64,000 bases of DNA, from assembly GCF_021391495.1 (NCBI RefSeq), contig NZ_CP090063.1, forward strand, positions 5,828,001 through 5,892,000, read 5' to 3'. Each line of letters starts with the position of its first letter. The stretch's first letter is position 1. Below are positions 43,132 to 51,779 of this stretch, piece by piece. The translations under genes and the position numbers were made by a program. The notes under the pieces were generated by a model that did no database searches, was not told where the DNA came from, and saw nothing but the letters and a program-made list of their open reading frames with translations. This stretch comes from Amycolatopsis acidiphila. Lineage in GTDB: Bacteria > Actinomycetota > Actinomycetes > Mycobacteriales > Pseudonocardiaceae.

Positions 43132-45152
43132 CGCACGTTGTCCTTGTCCTTGCGTTCCGCCGTCTGGTACAGACCACGCCGCACGTCACCGGCAGCCGGC
43201 CGGGCACGCGTCAGCCGGCGCACGGCGGCTTCCGACGACGCCAGCTGCCACGGCACGCTCGCCACGATCACGCCCGGCTGGAACAGCAGCCTGCCCTTGA
43301 GCCGCAGCGCGCTCTGGTTGTGCAGCAACTGCTCCCACCACCGGCCGACCACGTACTCGGGGATGAACACGGTGACCACGTTGCGTGGATTGTCCCCGCG
43401 CACCCGCTTCACGTAGTCCACGACGGGCTTGGTGATCTCGCGGTACGGCGACTCCAGCACCTTCAACGGCACCTTGAACCCGCGCTTCTCCCACTCCGCG
43501 GTCAGCTTGCGGGTCTCGTCGTCGTCGACGTTGACGGTCACCGCTTCGAGCACGTCGGGGCGCACCGCCTTGGCGTAGGACAGCGCCCGCAGCGTCGGCA
43601 GGTGCAGCTTCGACACCAGCACGATCGCGTGGTTGCGCGAGGGCAGCACCGTCGGCTGGTAACCGTCCACTTCGGCCAGCTCGGTCGAGACCCGGTCGTA
43701 GTGCCGCCGGATCGCGCTCATCAGCAGGAAGATCGCCACCATCGCGGCGATCGCGATCCAGGCGCCGAGTAGGAACTTGGTGATCAGCACGATCACCAGC
43801 ACCGTGCCGGTGCAGATCAGGCCGATCGCGTTGACCGTCTGCGAGCGGCGCATCCGGCGCCGCACCGCGGGGTCCTTCTCCCGCGACAGCAGCCGGTTCC
43901 AGTGCCGGATCATGCCCGCCTGGCTGACGGTGAACGACACGAACACGCCCACGATGTAGAGCTGGATCAGCCGGGTCACCTCGGCGTCGAACGCGATGAT
44001 CAGCACCAGTGCGAAGGCCGCGAGGAACAGGATGCCGTTGGAGAACGCGAGCCGGTCGCCGCGGGTGTGCAGCTGCCGCGGCAGGAAACGGTCCTGCGCG
44101 AGGATCGAGCCCAGCACCGGGAAGCCGTTGAACGCGGTGTTCGCCGCCAACAGCAGGATGATCCCGGTGACGAAGGAGATGTAGTAGAAGCCCGGCGGGA
44201 AGTTCTGGAACACCGCCTGCGCGATCTGCGTGACGATGGTCTTCTGCTGGTACCCCGCGGGTGCGCCGATGAGCTGGCGCTGGGGCTCGTCGGCGAACTT
44301 GACGCCGGTGATGATCGCCAGCGCGATGATGCCGATCAGCATGGTCACCGCGAGCACGCCCATCATCAGCAGCGTGGTGGCGGCGTTCTTCGACTTCGGC
44401 TTGCGGAAGGCCGGGACGCCGTTGCTGATCGCCTCGACGCCGGTCAGCGCCGCGGCGCCGGAGGAGAACGAGCGCAGGATCAGGAAGACGAAGGCGAACC
44501 CGGTGAGCGAGGACTCCTCGTGCAGCTGGAACCCGGAGCTCTCGGCGTGCAGCGGCGTGCCGCGCACCGCCTCGAACAGGCCCCACAGCACCATGAGCAG
44601 AATGCCCGCGATGAAGCCGTATGTCGGAATCGCGAAGGCTTTTCCGGACTCGCGGACGCCCCGCAGGTTCAGCGCGGTGAGGGTGCACACGATCAGCACC
44701 GAGAAGAGGACCTTGTGCTCGGCGATGAACGGGATGGCCGAGCCGATGTTCGCCACGCCCGAGGACGTCGACACCGCCACGGTGAGCACGTAGTCCACCA
44801 GCAGCGCGCTGGCGACGGTCAGGCCGAACTTGCGGCCGAGGTTGGTGGTCGCGACCTCGTAGTCACCGCCGCCGCTGGGATAGGCGTGCACGTTCTGCCG
44901 GTAGGAGGCGACCACGACGAGCATGACCAGCGCGACCGCGACCCCGATCCACGGCGCCAGCGTGTACGCGGACAGCCCCGCCACGCTCAGCGTCAGGAAG
45001 ATCTCCTCGGGCGCGTACGCCACGCTGGAGAGGGCATCCGAGGCGAAGATGGGCAGCGCGATGCGCTTGGGCAGCAGGGTGTGGGACAGCCGGTCGCTGC
45101 GGAACGGACGGCCAAGGAGCAGCCTTTTGGCCACGGTCGCAAACTTCGGCAC
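43128..45152 (-). CDS. APC-superfamily transporter, KimA-like K+ importer candidate
   Basis: 674 residues. About 12 membrane helices starting 'RIALPIFASDALSSVAYAPE', 'AYPSGGGDYEVATTNLGRKF', then a cytoplasmic C-terminal domain of about 180 residues. Resembles B. subtilis KimA (YdaO), an APC-type K+ importer, and lies where Rv2690c lies in M. tuberculosis, divergent from the TrkA-type genes ceoB and ceoC. The neighbours support potassium transport. Leaderless start at GTG 45152. Confidence 0.88.
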   Translation of the reverse strand: MPKFATVAKRLLLGRPFRSDRLSHTLLPKRIALPIFASDALSSVAYAPEEIFLTLSVAGLSAYTLAPWIGVAVALVMLVVVASYRQNVHAYPSGGGDYEVATTNLGRKFGLTVASALLVDYVLTVAVSTSSGVANIGSAIPFIAEHKVLFSVLIVCTLTALNLRGVRESGKAFAIPTYGFIAGILLMVLWGLFEAVRGTPLHAESSGFQLHEESSLTGFAFVFLILRSFSSGAAALTGVEAISNGVPAFRKPKSKNAATTLLMMGVLAVTMLIGIIALAIITGVKFADEPQRQLIGAPAGYQQKTIVTQIAQAVFQNFPPGFYYISFVTGIILLLAANTAFNGFPVLGSILAQDRFLPRQLHTRGDRLAFSNGILFLAAFALVLIIAFDAEVTRLIQLYIVGVFVSFTVSQAGMIRHWNRLLSREKDPAVRRRMRRSQTVNAIGLICTGTVLVIVLITKFLLGAWIAIAAMVAIFLLMSAIRRHYDRVSTELAEVDGYQPTVLPSRNHAIVLVSKLHLPTLRALSYAKAVRPDVLEAVTVNVDDDETRKLTAEWEKRGFKVPLKVLESPYREITKPVVDYVKRVRGDNPRNVVTVFIPEYVVGRWWEQLLHNQSALRLKGRLLFQPGVIVASVPWQLASSEAAVRRLTRARPAAGDVRRGLYQTAERKDKDNVR

Positions 45153-45158
45153 CTCCAA

Positions 45159-45164
45159 AGCGTA
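45159..45164 (-). promoter_or_regulatory. -10 box, leaderless transporter gene
   Basis: Minus strand TACGCT, 6 nt (TTGGAG), then GTG 45152. It excludes much longer frames reaching 45407. Confidence 0.5.
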
Positions 45165-45166
45165 TG

Positions 45167-45252
45167 CCGCGACGCGAAGCGTCTCCGCTGAGGGCGGCGC
45201 TGGGAGACGGGTGGGAGACGGCCGCGACGCGCAGCGCCTCCGTTGAGGACGG
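45167..45252. repeat. imperfect 31-bp direct repeat between transporter and ceoB
   Basis: CCGCGACGCGAAGCGTCTCC (from 45167) recurs as CCGCGACGCGCAGCGCCTCC (from 45222), 55 bp apart; similarity continues to about 31 bp with five differences. It lies just upstream of the transporter promoter, so it may be a control region for the K+ genes. I looked for a ydaO (c-di-AMP) riboswitch here and saw none. Confidence 0.55.
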
Positions 45253-45390
45253 TGGCGCGGGACGGGCGCGCGGATGCGGGCGGTCGTGGCGTAGGCGACG
45301 GGCGGGTGTAAGGCGCGGCACGACAAGGTAGGTTCTGCGCGGGCGTAACGCGGGTAACCGCCGTTCGGGTGACGCACAGGAGGCAAGCGA

Positions 45391-46056
45391 GTGCACGTGG
45401 TGATCATGGGATGCGGCCGGGTGGGCGCGTCCCTGGCCGCGGCGCTGGAGCGCCTAGGTCACGAGGTCGCGGTGATCGACAAGGCGCAGGACGCGTTCCG
45501 GCGACTGGGCAGCGAGTTCCACGGCAGGCAGATCGTCGGGGTCGGGTTCGACCGCGAGGTGCTGATCGAAGCCGGCATCGAGAACGCGGGCGCCTTCGCG
45601 GCGGTCTCCAGCGGCGACAACTCCAACATCATCTCCGCCCGGGTGGCGCGCGAGACGTTCGGCGTCGAGCACGTCGTGGCCCGTATCTACGACCCCAAGC
45701 GGGCCGCGGTCTACGAACGTCTCGGCATCCCGACGGTCGCCACCGTCCCGTGGACCACCGACCGTTTCCTGCGTACGCTGCTGCCTGACGGCGTGGGGTC
45801 GGCGTGGCGGGACCCGACGGGCAACGTGGCCGTGCTCCAGCTGCCCCTGCACGAGGGCTGGGTCGGGCGCAGCGTCCACGAGCTGCAGGAGGCCACCGCC
45901 ACGCGGGTGGCGTTCATCATGCGGTTCGGCACCCCGGTGCTGCCGGACTCCAAGACGGTGCTGCAGGCCGACGACCTCGTCTACGTGGCCGCGCGTTCGG
46001 GGACGGTCGGGGACGCCAGCAGCGTTGCCGCCAGGGCCCCTGAGGAGGAGAGCTGA
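45391..46056 (+). CDS. ceoB: TrkA-family potassium regulatory protein CeoB
   Basis: 221 residues. RCK N domain: 'HVVIMGCGRVGASLAAALER' NAD site, 'GVGFDREVLIEAGIENAGAF', 'VVARIYDPKRAAVYERLGI'; RCK C domain at the C-terminus ('GWVGRSVHELQEATATRVAF'). It binds nucleotides and gates a K+ transporter, presumably together with CeoC. AGGAGG sits well before GTG 45391. Stop and next ATG share an A (TGATG). Confidence 0.93.
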   Translation: MHVVIMGCGRVGASLAAALERLGHEVAVIDKAQDAFRRLGSEFHGRQIVGVGFDREVLIEAGIENAGAFAAVSSGDNSNIISARVARETFGVEHVVARIYDPKRAAVYERLGIPTVATVPWTTDRFLRTLLPDGVGSAWRDPTGNVAVLQLPLHEGWVGRSVHELQEATATRVAFIMRFGTPVLPDSKTVLQADDLVYVAARSGTVGDASSVAARAPEEES

Positions 46057-46712
46057 TGCGGGTCGCGATCGCCGGGGCGGGTGCCGTGGGGCGCTCGATC
46101 GCCCACGAGCTCATCGACGGTGGCCACCAGGTCATGTTGATCGAACGGCAGGCCAACCAGTTCGAGCCCGAGACCGTCGAGCAGGCCGACTGGGTGCTCG
46201 GCGACGCGTGCGAGGTCTCGACGCTGGAGGAGTCCGGGGTCGAGCGCTGTGACGTGGTGATCGCGGCGACCGGGGACGACAAGGTCAACGTCGTGGTCTC
46301 GTTGCTGGCGAAGACGGAGTTCGCGGTGCGGCGCGTCGTGGCGCGGGTGAACAATCCCGCGAACGAGTGGCTGTTCACCGACGCGTGGGGCGTGGACGTG
46401 GCCGTCTCGACGCCGCGGATGCTCGCCGCGATGGTCGAGGAGGCCGTGAGCGTCGGTGACCTCGTCCGGCTGATGACGTTCCGCCAGGGGCAGGCGAACC
46501 TGGTGGAGCTGACCCTGCCCGCGGAGACCCCGCTGGCAGGCAAGCCGGTGAGCGAGATCGCGCTGCCGCGGGACTCCACGCTGGTGACGATCCTGCGCGG
46601 GGAACGGGTGATCGTGCCGCAGCCGGAGGACCCGCTGGAGCCCGGCGACGAGCTGCTGTTCGTGGCGAACGCCGAAGTCGAGGGCGACGTCCGCAAGGCG
46701 CTGGGCTACTAG
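46056..46712 (+). CDS. ceoC: TrkA-family potassium regulatory protein CeoC
   Basis: 218 residues. 'MRVAIAGAGAVGRSIAHELI' NAD site and 'DACEVSTLEESGVERCDVVI' in RCK N; 'LTLPAETPLAGKPVSEIALP' in RCK C. Second half of the ceoBC pair, coupled to ceoB. No TrkH/TrkG membrane subunit is encoded here, so the APC transporter next door is the likely partner. Confidence 0.93.
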   Translation: MRVAIAGAGAVGRSIAHELIDGGHQVMLIERQANQFEPETVEQADWVLGDACEVSTLEESGVERCDVVIAATGDDKVNVVVSLLAKTEFAVRRVVARVNNPANEWLFTDAWGVDVAVSTPRMLAAMVEEAVSVGDLVRLMTFRQGQANLVELTLPAETPLAGKPVSEIALPRDSTLVTILRGERVIVPQPEDPLEPGDELLFVANAEVEGDVRKALGY

Positions 46713-46725
46713 TGGCGGGTGCTCA

Positions 46726-47445
46726 CTAGGCCTCGTTCGGGCGCCGGTCGTACTTGAGGCGGAGGGCGGCCTCGGTGTCCGCCTCCTCGGCGGCCCGGGC
46801 CTCCCGCAGCGTCTTGAGGCGCTTGTCGGAGCGGCGCACCGCCCACACGACCACCAGCAGCGCCAGCGCGTACAGCGGGTAGCCCATCGCGATCTTCGCG
46901 AAGGCCAGCCAGCCGGTGTGGTCGGAGTCGTAGAGCCAGCGCTGGACGACGAACCGGGCGGCGAACACGGCCGCCAGCGCCAGCGTCGCCAGGTCGTAGC
47001 CGAGGCGCGACGGCTTGTCGCGGCGCCAGTCGGTGCCGGTGCCGTTGACCGCGTTCCAGATGACGCCGACCAGCGGCCAGCGGACCAGGATGGACAGCAC
47101 GAACACGGACCCGTAGACGAGGCTCGTCCAGATGCCGAACAGGAAGAAGCCCTTGGCGGACCCGGTGCGGTAGGCGATGAAGGCGGCGATGGCGACGCCG
47201 AACAGACCCGAGATCGCCGGCTGGACCGGCTCCTTGCGCACGAGCCGCACGACCAGGATCACCACGGCGCTCCCCAGCGCGCTCCAGATCCCGGCCTGCA
47301 GCCCGAACAGGGCGTTGCACACGATGAACACCGCGATCGGCACCGACGAGTAGATCAGGCCGGAAACTCCGCCCATCTGCTCGAGCGCGGTAGGCCTGCG
47401 CTCTTCCTGGGTGGTCTTCTCGTCGATGCCGGCGGGTTCAGTCAC
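46726..47445 (-). CDS. DUF3159 membrane protein
   Basis: 239 residues. About five to six helices ('IAVFIVCNALFGLQAGIWSA', 'YALALLVVVWAVRRSDKRL') and charged ends. Same place as Rv2693c. Function unknown. GTG 47445 is the start; ends 13 bp after ceoC's stop, tail to tail. Confidence 0.85.
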   Translation of the reverse strand: MTEPAGIDEKTTQEERRPTALEQMGGVSGLIYSSVPIAVFIVCNALFGLQAGIWSALGSAVVILVVRLVRKEPVQPAISGLFGVAIAAFIAYRTGSAKGFFLFGIWTSLVYGSVFVLSILVRWPLVGVIWNAVNGTGTDWRRDKPSRLGYDLATLALAAVFAARFVVQRWLYDSDHTGWLAFAKIAMGYPLYALALLVVVWAVRRSDKRLKTLREARAAEEADTEAALRLKYDRRPNEA

Positions 47446-47460
47446 AGTGTGGATACCAAC

Positions 47461-47838
47461 TCAGGAGGTCGTCTGCAGTTCGTAGAACGGGTTGTACAGC
47501 ACCTTCTGGCCGTCGCGCTCGGCCATCCGGCCGCGCACCTTGATCGTCCTCCCCGGCTCGATGCCCGGGATCCGGCGCCGTCCGAGCCAGACTAGCGTCA
47601 CGCCTTCAGTTCCGTCGAACAACTCAGCCCGTAGGGTGGCGGCCTTGTCCTCCGGGCAGAGCTCCACGCTGCGCAGTCTGCCCAGCACCGTCACCTCGTC
47701 ACCCGAGCGGCAGTCACAGGCACGCTGTGCCCCGACTGCCTCGGACTTTTCAGAGAGATCGTCGGCGTCGAGCTCCTCGACGTCGGTGGTCAACTTGCGA
47801 ACCAACCGGCTGAAATAGCCGCCGTCTTTGGCGGACAT
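47461..47838 (-). CDS. OB-fold nucleic-acid-binding-like protein
   Basis: 125 residues. 'GDEVTVLGRLRSVELCPEDK' to 'IEPGRTIKVRGRMAERDGQK' is an OB-fold like the RecG/aspartyl-tRNA synthetase anticodon module. Same place as Rv2694c. Role unknown. ATG 47838 after AGGAG. The DUF3159 gene follows after 15 bp, so the two are co-transcribed. Confidence 0.85.
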   Translation of the reverse strand: MSAKDGGYFSRLVRKLTTDVEELDADDLSEKSEAVGAQRACDCRSGDEVTVLGRLRSVELCPEDKAATLRAELFDGTEGVTLVWLGRRRIPGIEPGRTIKVRGRMAERDGQKVLYNPFYELQTTS

Positions 47839-47891
47839 AGGCGGTGCTCCTGTTGTTCGGGGCCCCCGACTTGAACGGCCCGTACCTACTA

Positions 47892-47903
47892 AACGTTAAC
47901 GTT
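47892..47903. promoter_or_regulatory. 12-bp perfect palindrome in a divergent promoter region
   Basis: AACGTTAACGTT in the 114 bp between the OB-fold gene and the hydrolase gene. Perfectly self-complementary and AT-rich in a GC-rich setting; could be an operator acting on both sides. It contains TAACGT, a -10-like hexamer on either strand. Confidence 0.45.
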
Positions 47904-47952
47904 GGCGTCCTCGTTCCACGCAAGGGAAACCGGTTTGCAGCAAGATCGCAAC

Positions 47953-48705
47953 GTGACGTCCGCTATCCCGGGGACCCGGGCCGTGCTGCTGCCCGGCACG
48001 GGCTCGGACGAGGTCTTCGTCCGGTCCGTTTTCGCAGGTCCGCTGGCCGCGATCGGCCTCGGGACGGTGACGCCGCGCCCGCCGGCGGGTGAAAAACTCG
48101 CCGTGGGCTTCCTCACCACGCTCGACGAGCTGGCCGTCGCGGGCCCCCTGCTCGTCGGCGGCATCTCCTTCGGCGCCCATCTCGCGGCGGAATGGGCGGT
48201 GCGCAACCCCGGCCGGTGCACGGGACTGCTGCTCGCGCTGCCTGCCTGGCACGGCGAGCCGGGCGAGGCCCCGGCCTCGCTCGCGGCGAAGGCCTCCGCG
48301 GACCTGGTGGAGCGGGAAGGCCTCGAAACGGCGTTACGGCTTTCCGTGGCGGGCGTCGCGCCGTGGCTCGCGGACGAGCTGACCCGGGCGTGGCGACGGC
48401 ACGGGGACGGCCTCGCGGCCGGGCTGCGCGTGGCGGCCGGTCATCCGGCGCCGGGCCTGGAAGAACTGCGTGAACTGGACATTCCCACCGGTATCGCCGG
48501 CTGTACGGACGATCCCGTGCATCCCGTCGCGGTGGCCCGGACCTGGGCCGCCGCGATGCCGCGTGCGGAGGTCGCAGAGACCACGCTGACGGCCCTGGGC
48601 GCCGACCGCGAGTCCTTGGGCCGGGCCGCGGTCAGCGCCTGGCTCAGCGCGGCTCAGGCCCGCCCGTCGCCCACCCGCGACGGACGCAACGGTCAGGCCT
48701 GCTGA
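47953..48705 (+). CDS. alpha/beta hydrolase-like protein
   Basis: 250 residues. Nucleophile elbow 'GPLLVGGISFGAHLAAEWAV' (G-I-S-F-G); late 'DDPVHPVAVARTWAA' could supply the acid and histidine. Same position as Rv2695. Substrate unknown. GTG 47953 has CAAGAT 6 nt upstream, a variant -10 spacing. Its end overlaps the end of the DUF3710 gene by 13 bp. Confidence 0.8.
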   Translation: MTSAIPGTRAVLLPGTGSDEVFVRSVFAGPLAAIGLGTVTPRPPAGEKLAVGFLTTLDELAVAGPLLVGGISFGAHLAAEWAVRNPGRCTGLLLALPAWHGEPGEAPASLAAKASADLVEREGLETALRLSVAGVAPWLADELTRAWRRHGDGLAAGLRVAAGHPAPGLEELRELDIPTGIAGCTDDPVHPVAVARTWAAAMPRAEVAETTLTALGADRESLGRAAVSAWLSAAQARPSPTRDGRNGQAC

Positions 48706-49352
48706 GCCTGCTGCTCCGCGACGTGCTGGGCGACGGCGTCGGGCAGCGTGATGGGCAGCGGCGAGCGCACCGGCATCGGCGAGTCCCCGCGGACGACGAT
48801 CGTGTCGCGGACGATGTCACGCAGCACCCCGGGCGCCTCGGCGGCCAGCGACTGCGGGCCCGCGATGACCCCGCGCAGCATCCAGCGCGGCCCGTCGACG
48901 CCGACGAACCGCAGCGCGACGTCGCCGATCAGCGCGGACAGCTCGAAGCCCCACTCGCCCTGGCCGGGCTGCACCCGCGCGCCGTCCTTGCGCAGCTGCT
49001 CGGTCAGCTCCTCGCCGACCTCTTCCCACAGCCCGCCCGAGCGCGGCGCGGCGTAGGCGCTCACCGTGATCTGGCCCTGCGGGGTGACCACGTGCACCGC
49101 GCGCACCCCGCCAGCCGCCGGGTCCATCTCCACCTGGACCTGCGAGCCGTCGGGCACCGGCACCCGCACCGAGCCGAGGTCGATCCGCGGGATCTCGTCC
49201 TCGGGCGCGTCCGCGACGTCGAACGGGCCGTCGGTGAAGACCGGCTGCGGGTCCTCGTAGTCCTCGCCGAGGTCCTCCGGCTCCGGCGCGGCGTGCCGTC
49301 CACGCCGCTGCTCCGGTTCCGCCGGCCGCCGCTTGCGTCCGAAAATGCCCAC
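48693..49352 (-). CDS. DUF3710 family protein
   Basis: 219 residues. 'VGIFGRKRR' basic start, acidic stretch, then the conserved core 'RIDLGSVRVPVP', 'GPRWMLRGVIAGPQSLA' and 'IVVRGDSPMPVRSPLPITLP'. Actinobacterial, equivalent to Rv2696c, unknown function. GTG 49352 shares its first base with the dut stop (TAGTG). Confidence 0.88.
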   Translation of the reverse strand: MGIFGRKRRPAEPEQRRGRHAAPEPEDLGEDYEDPQPVFTDGPFDVADAPEDEIPRIDLGSVRVPVPDGSQVQVEMDPAAGGVRAVHVVTPQGQITVSAYAAPRSGGLWEEVGEELTEQLRKDGARVQPGQGEWGFELSALIGDVALRFVGVDGPRWMLRGVIAGPQSLAAEAPGVLRDIVRDTIVVRGDSPMPVRSPLPITLPDAVAQHVAEQQAQQA

Positions 49353-49834
49353 TACTTCCTCGCTCCTTCCCCAGTCACGCCGTCCAGCGTGGCATGCCCA
49401 CCGGTCGATCCGTAACCACCGGCCCCCCGCTCGGAGGCGGCCAGCTCGGCGACCTCCACGAACTCGGCGGTCTCCACCCGCTGCACCACCAGCTGCGCGA
49501 TCCGGTCGCCGCGCGCCAGCGTGATCGCCGCGCGCGGGTCGTGGTTGATCAGGCAGACCCGGATCTCGCCCCGGTAACCCGCGTCGATCGTGCCCGGCGT
49601 GTTGACCACCGAGAGCCCGGCGCGCGCCGCGAGCCCCGACCGGGGATGCACGAAACCGGCGTAGCCGACGGGCAGCGCGATCGCGATGCCGGTACCCACG
49701 ACCACCCGTTCGCCGGGCCGGAGCACGACGTCCTCGGTGGTCACGAGATCGGCCCCGGCATCGCCGGGCCGCGCGTAGCTGGGGAGGGGCACTCCCGGAT
49801 CGAGCCGGGTGAGCAGGACCTGCACGGTGGACAC
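49352..49834 (-). CDS. dut: deoxyuridine 5'-triphosphate nucleotidohydrolase (dUTPase)
   Basis: 160 residues. Five dUTPase motifs: '[10 protein letters not shown]', '[15 protein letters not shown]', '[15 protein letters not shown]', '[14 protein letters not shown]' and '[12 protein letters not shown]' near the C-terminus (usually G-F-G-S-T-G). Hydrolyses dUTP to dUMP, keeping uracil out of DNA. GTG 49834 is preceded by TAGTCT at 8 nt; a GTG three codons later is an alternative. Convergent spacing with DUF3093 is divergent: the two genes share overlapping -10 boxes. Confidence 0.94.
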   Translation of the reverse strand: MSTVQVLLTRLDPGVPLPSYARPGDAGADLVTTEDVVLRPGERVVVGTGIAIALPVGYAGFVHPRSGLAARAGLSVVNTPGTIDAGYRGEIRVCLINHDPRAAITLARGDRIAQLVVQRVETAEFVEVAELAASERGAGGYGSTGGHATLDGVTGEGARK

Positions 49835-49842
49835 GGGCGGCG

Positions 49843-49852
49843 AGACTACCCT
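49843..49852. promoter_or_regulatory. overlapping divergent -10 boxes for dut and the DUF3093 gene
   Basis: Minus strand TAGTCT (49848-49843) serves dut (8 nt to GTG 49834). Plus strand TACCCT (49847-49852) serves DUF3093 (6 nt to GTG 49859). They share two bases, so the two transcripts should compete. Confidence 0.5.
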
Positions 49853-49858
49853 GAGGGC

Positions 49859-50356
49859 GTGGGTGACAGCGCAAGCGCGGCCGGTGCACGAGTGGACCGC
49901 ACCGGGCAGACAGATCGGAAACGGCACAGCGAACGGCTCTACCTGGCGTGGTGGGGCTGGCCGCTGCCGCTCATCGCGGCGGGCCTGCTGGCCGCGGAGA
50001 TTCACATGGGCTACCCGGGAGTCCGGGCGTGGCTGCCCTATCTGATCCTGATCCCGCTGATGGCAGGCTGGCTGTTGCTGCTCGGGCGGTCGAAGGTGGA
50101 GATCACCGGGGAGGAGCTGCTGGTCGGCAACGCTCGGCTGCCGTTGCGGTTCGTCGGCGAGGTCGAGGTCATCGCCAAGGACCGCAAGCGCAAGGCGCTG
50201 GGGCCCGAGCTCGACCCGGCGGCGTTCGTGCTGCACCGCGGCTGGGTCGGCCCGATCGTCCGGGTCCGGTTGACCGATCCCGACGATCCCACGCCCTACT
50301 GGGTCTTCAGTACCCGTAAGCCGGCGGCAGTGGCCGAGCTATTGCGTCAGCAGTAG
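49859..50356 (+). CDS. DUF3093 membrane protein
   Basis: 165 residues. Two helices near the N-terminus ('[20 protein letters not shown]', '[17 protein letters not shown]') and a soluble C-terminal domain with '[20 protein letters not shown]'. Same place as Rv2698; function unknown. Leaderless GTG start, 24 bp from the dut start. Confidence 0.87.
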   Translation: MGDSASAAGARVDRTGQTDRKRHSERLYLAWWGWPLPLIAAGLLAAEIHMGYPGVRAWLPYLILIPLMAGWLLLLGRSKVEITGEELLVGNARLPLRFVGEVEVIAKDRKRKALGPELDPAAFVLHRGWVGPIVRVRLTDPDDPTPYWVFSTRKPAAVAELLRQQ

Positions 50357-50371
50357 CCCGGCCCAACCTGG

Positions 50372-50680
50372 TCACGCACAGTCGCGGCAGATCATCTGGC
50401 CGTTGTGTTCCTCGGCCAGCCGGCTGCGGTGGTGCACCAGGAAGCACACCGAGCAGGTGAACTCGTCGGCCTGCTTCGGCACCACCTTGACGGTCAGGTC
50501 CTCACCCGAAAGCCCCGAGAGGTCCGCGCCCGGAAGTTCGAAGTTCTCCGCGGTCGCGTCCTCGTCGACGTCGACGACGCCGGACTGGTTTTCGTTGCGC
50601 CGTGCCTTCAGCTCCTCCAACGAGTCTTCGGCCAGCTCGTCGGCTTCGCTGCGGCGCGGAGCGTCGTAGTCGGTCGCCAT
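50372..50680 (-). CDS. DUF4193 zinc-ribbon protein
   Basis: 102 residues, acidic, with 'EFTCSVCFLVHHRSRLAEE' and 'QMICRDC' giving a CxxC...CxxC zinc site. Equivalent to Rv2699c, which is essential in mycobacteria as I recall it; function unknown. ATG 50680 with GAGGG upstream. Confidence 0.9.
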   Translation of the reverse strand: MATDYDAPRRSEADELAEDSLEELKARRNENQSGVVDVDEDATAENFELPGADLSGLSGEDLTVKVVPKQADEFTCSVCFLVHHRSRLAEEHNGQMICRDCA

Positions 50681-51076
50681 TGTCCCTCACCCCTGCGATC
50701 AGCTTGTCGTTTCTGAGGACCCCACGATGCGCGTCGTGAGCCCCTCGTGCCGCTGGACAACGTTCCAGCGCCCCTGTTTGTGCCCGGCGTGGCAGTGAGG
50801 CAGGTCTCTCTTCGGCGGATGGTCCCGAGACCCTCGGCTACGGCCGGAGCCCGCAGAGGGTAGCTCACCAGGTACCCGTGCCTGCAACGTGTTAGACGAA
50901 GGTCTCCATACGTCACCCAACAGGGGGAAGGAGTTACCTCGGAAACCGAGGTCGGCGACACGCGGACCCACTCGAACGGAGGTGTCGGCCGTGGTGCACT
51001 GTAACGCTTAGGCTGATCAGGAACGAAGGTCCTGGCAGGGGGACGGTCGGCGGTTTCGGGGAAGGGACTCGGGCAG
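50681..51076. promoter_or_regulatory. 396-bp divergent region between DUF4193 and cei with hairpins
   Basis: No gene seen. Hairpins: CGCTGGA (50751-50757)/TCCAGCG (50764-50770), and ACCTCGG (50936-50942)/CCGAGGT (50946-50952), both perfect 7-bp arms. TAGGCT (51009-51014) is a likely -10 for cei. The long structured region could hold a small RNA or a long leader of the DUF4193 gene. Confidence 0.35.
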
Positions 51077-51754
51077 GTGGCGTCGGGGATCGGTTTCGGC
51101 AACCGCGGAAAGCGGGGCTACCGCAAACACCGTCCGCTTCCCGCACTCATCTTCATCGCGGTGCTGGGGCTCGTCGCGATGGTCGTCTGGGTCCGCGCGA
51201 TCACGACCAAGGCCGACCTCGACGAGGTGCTGCGGTGCACGCCGCCGCCGACCCCGGCCGAGGGGCTGACTTTCACCAGCCTCACCCACACCGCGCTCGA
51301 CGACACCGCACCCCTGCCGCCGGACAAGGTCGCGGCCCAGGTGCTCAACGCGAGCCAGGCGCGCGGCCAGGGCGCGATCACCACCGAGACCCTGCGCGAT
51401 CTGGGCTTCACCCAGATCGCCGAGCCGGCCAACGACCCGTCCTACCCCCAGCAGCAGGCCAAGTGCCACGGGCAGCTGCGGTTCGGGGACAACGGCCGGG
51501 CCGCGGCCCGCACGCTCAGCCTCGTCGTGCCGTGCGTCGAGCTGGTCAAGGACACCCGCGCGGACGCGTCGGTGGACCTGTCGATCGGCGACGCGTTCGG
51601 CGACGTGCAGCCCACCCAGCAGGCCCGCCAGATCCTCCAGCAGCTGCGGACGTGGTCTGCGCAGCACCCCGACGGCGGCAACGAGCAGTCCGCCGCGACG
51701 GGCCCGGTCCTCGACCCGGCGCTGCTCGCGGCCGCCCGCGACGTCTCCTGCTAG
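51077..51754 (+). CDS. cei: cell-envelope integrity protein Cei
   Basis: 225 residues. Basic N-terminus, one membrane helix ('LPALIFIAVLGLVAMVVWV', about 21-39) and an extracytoplasmic LytR_C-like domain ('AAQVLNASQARGQGAITTET'). Four cysteines outside may form disulfides. Corresponds to Rv2700 (Cei), needed for envelope integrity and virulence in M. tuberculosis. GTG start. Confidence 0.9.
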   Translation: MASGIGFGNRGKRGYRKHRPLPALIFIAVLGLVAMVVWVRAITTKADLDEVLRCTPPPTPAEGLTFTSLTHTALDDTAPLPPDKVAAQVLNASQARGQGAITTETLRDLGFTQIAEPANDPSYPQQQAKCHGQLRFGDNGRAAARTLSLVVPCVELVKDTRADASVDLSIGDAFGDVQPTQQARQILQQLRTWSAQHPDGGNEQSAATGPVLDPALLAAARDVSC

Positions 51755-51779
51755 GGCTGTCCCGTCACGGACGCGGCAC

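Noticed and set aside
45153..45390. ydaO/c-di-AMP riboswitch ahead of the KimA-like transporter
   Set aside because: The conserved core was not recognisable on either strand and the transporter appears leaderless.
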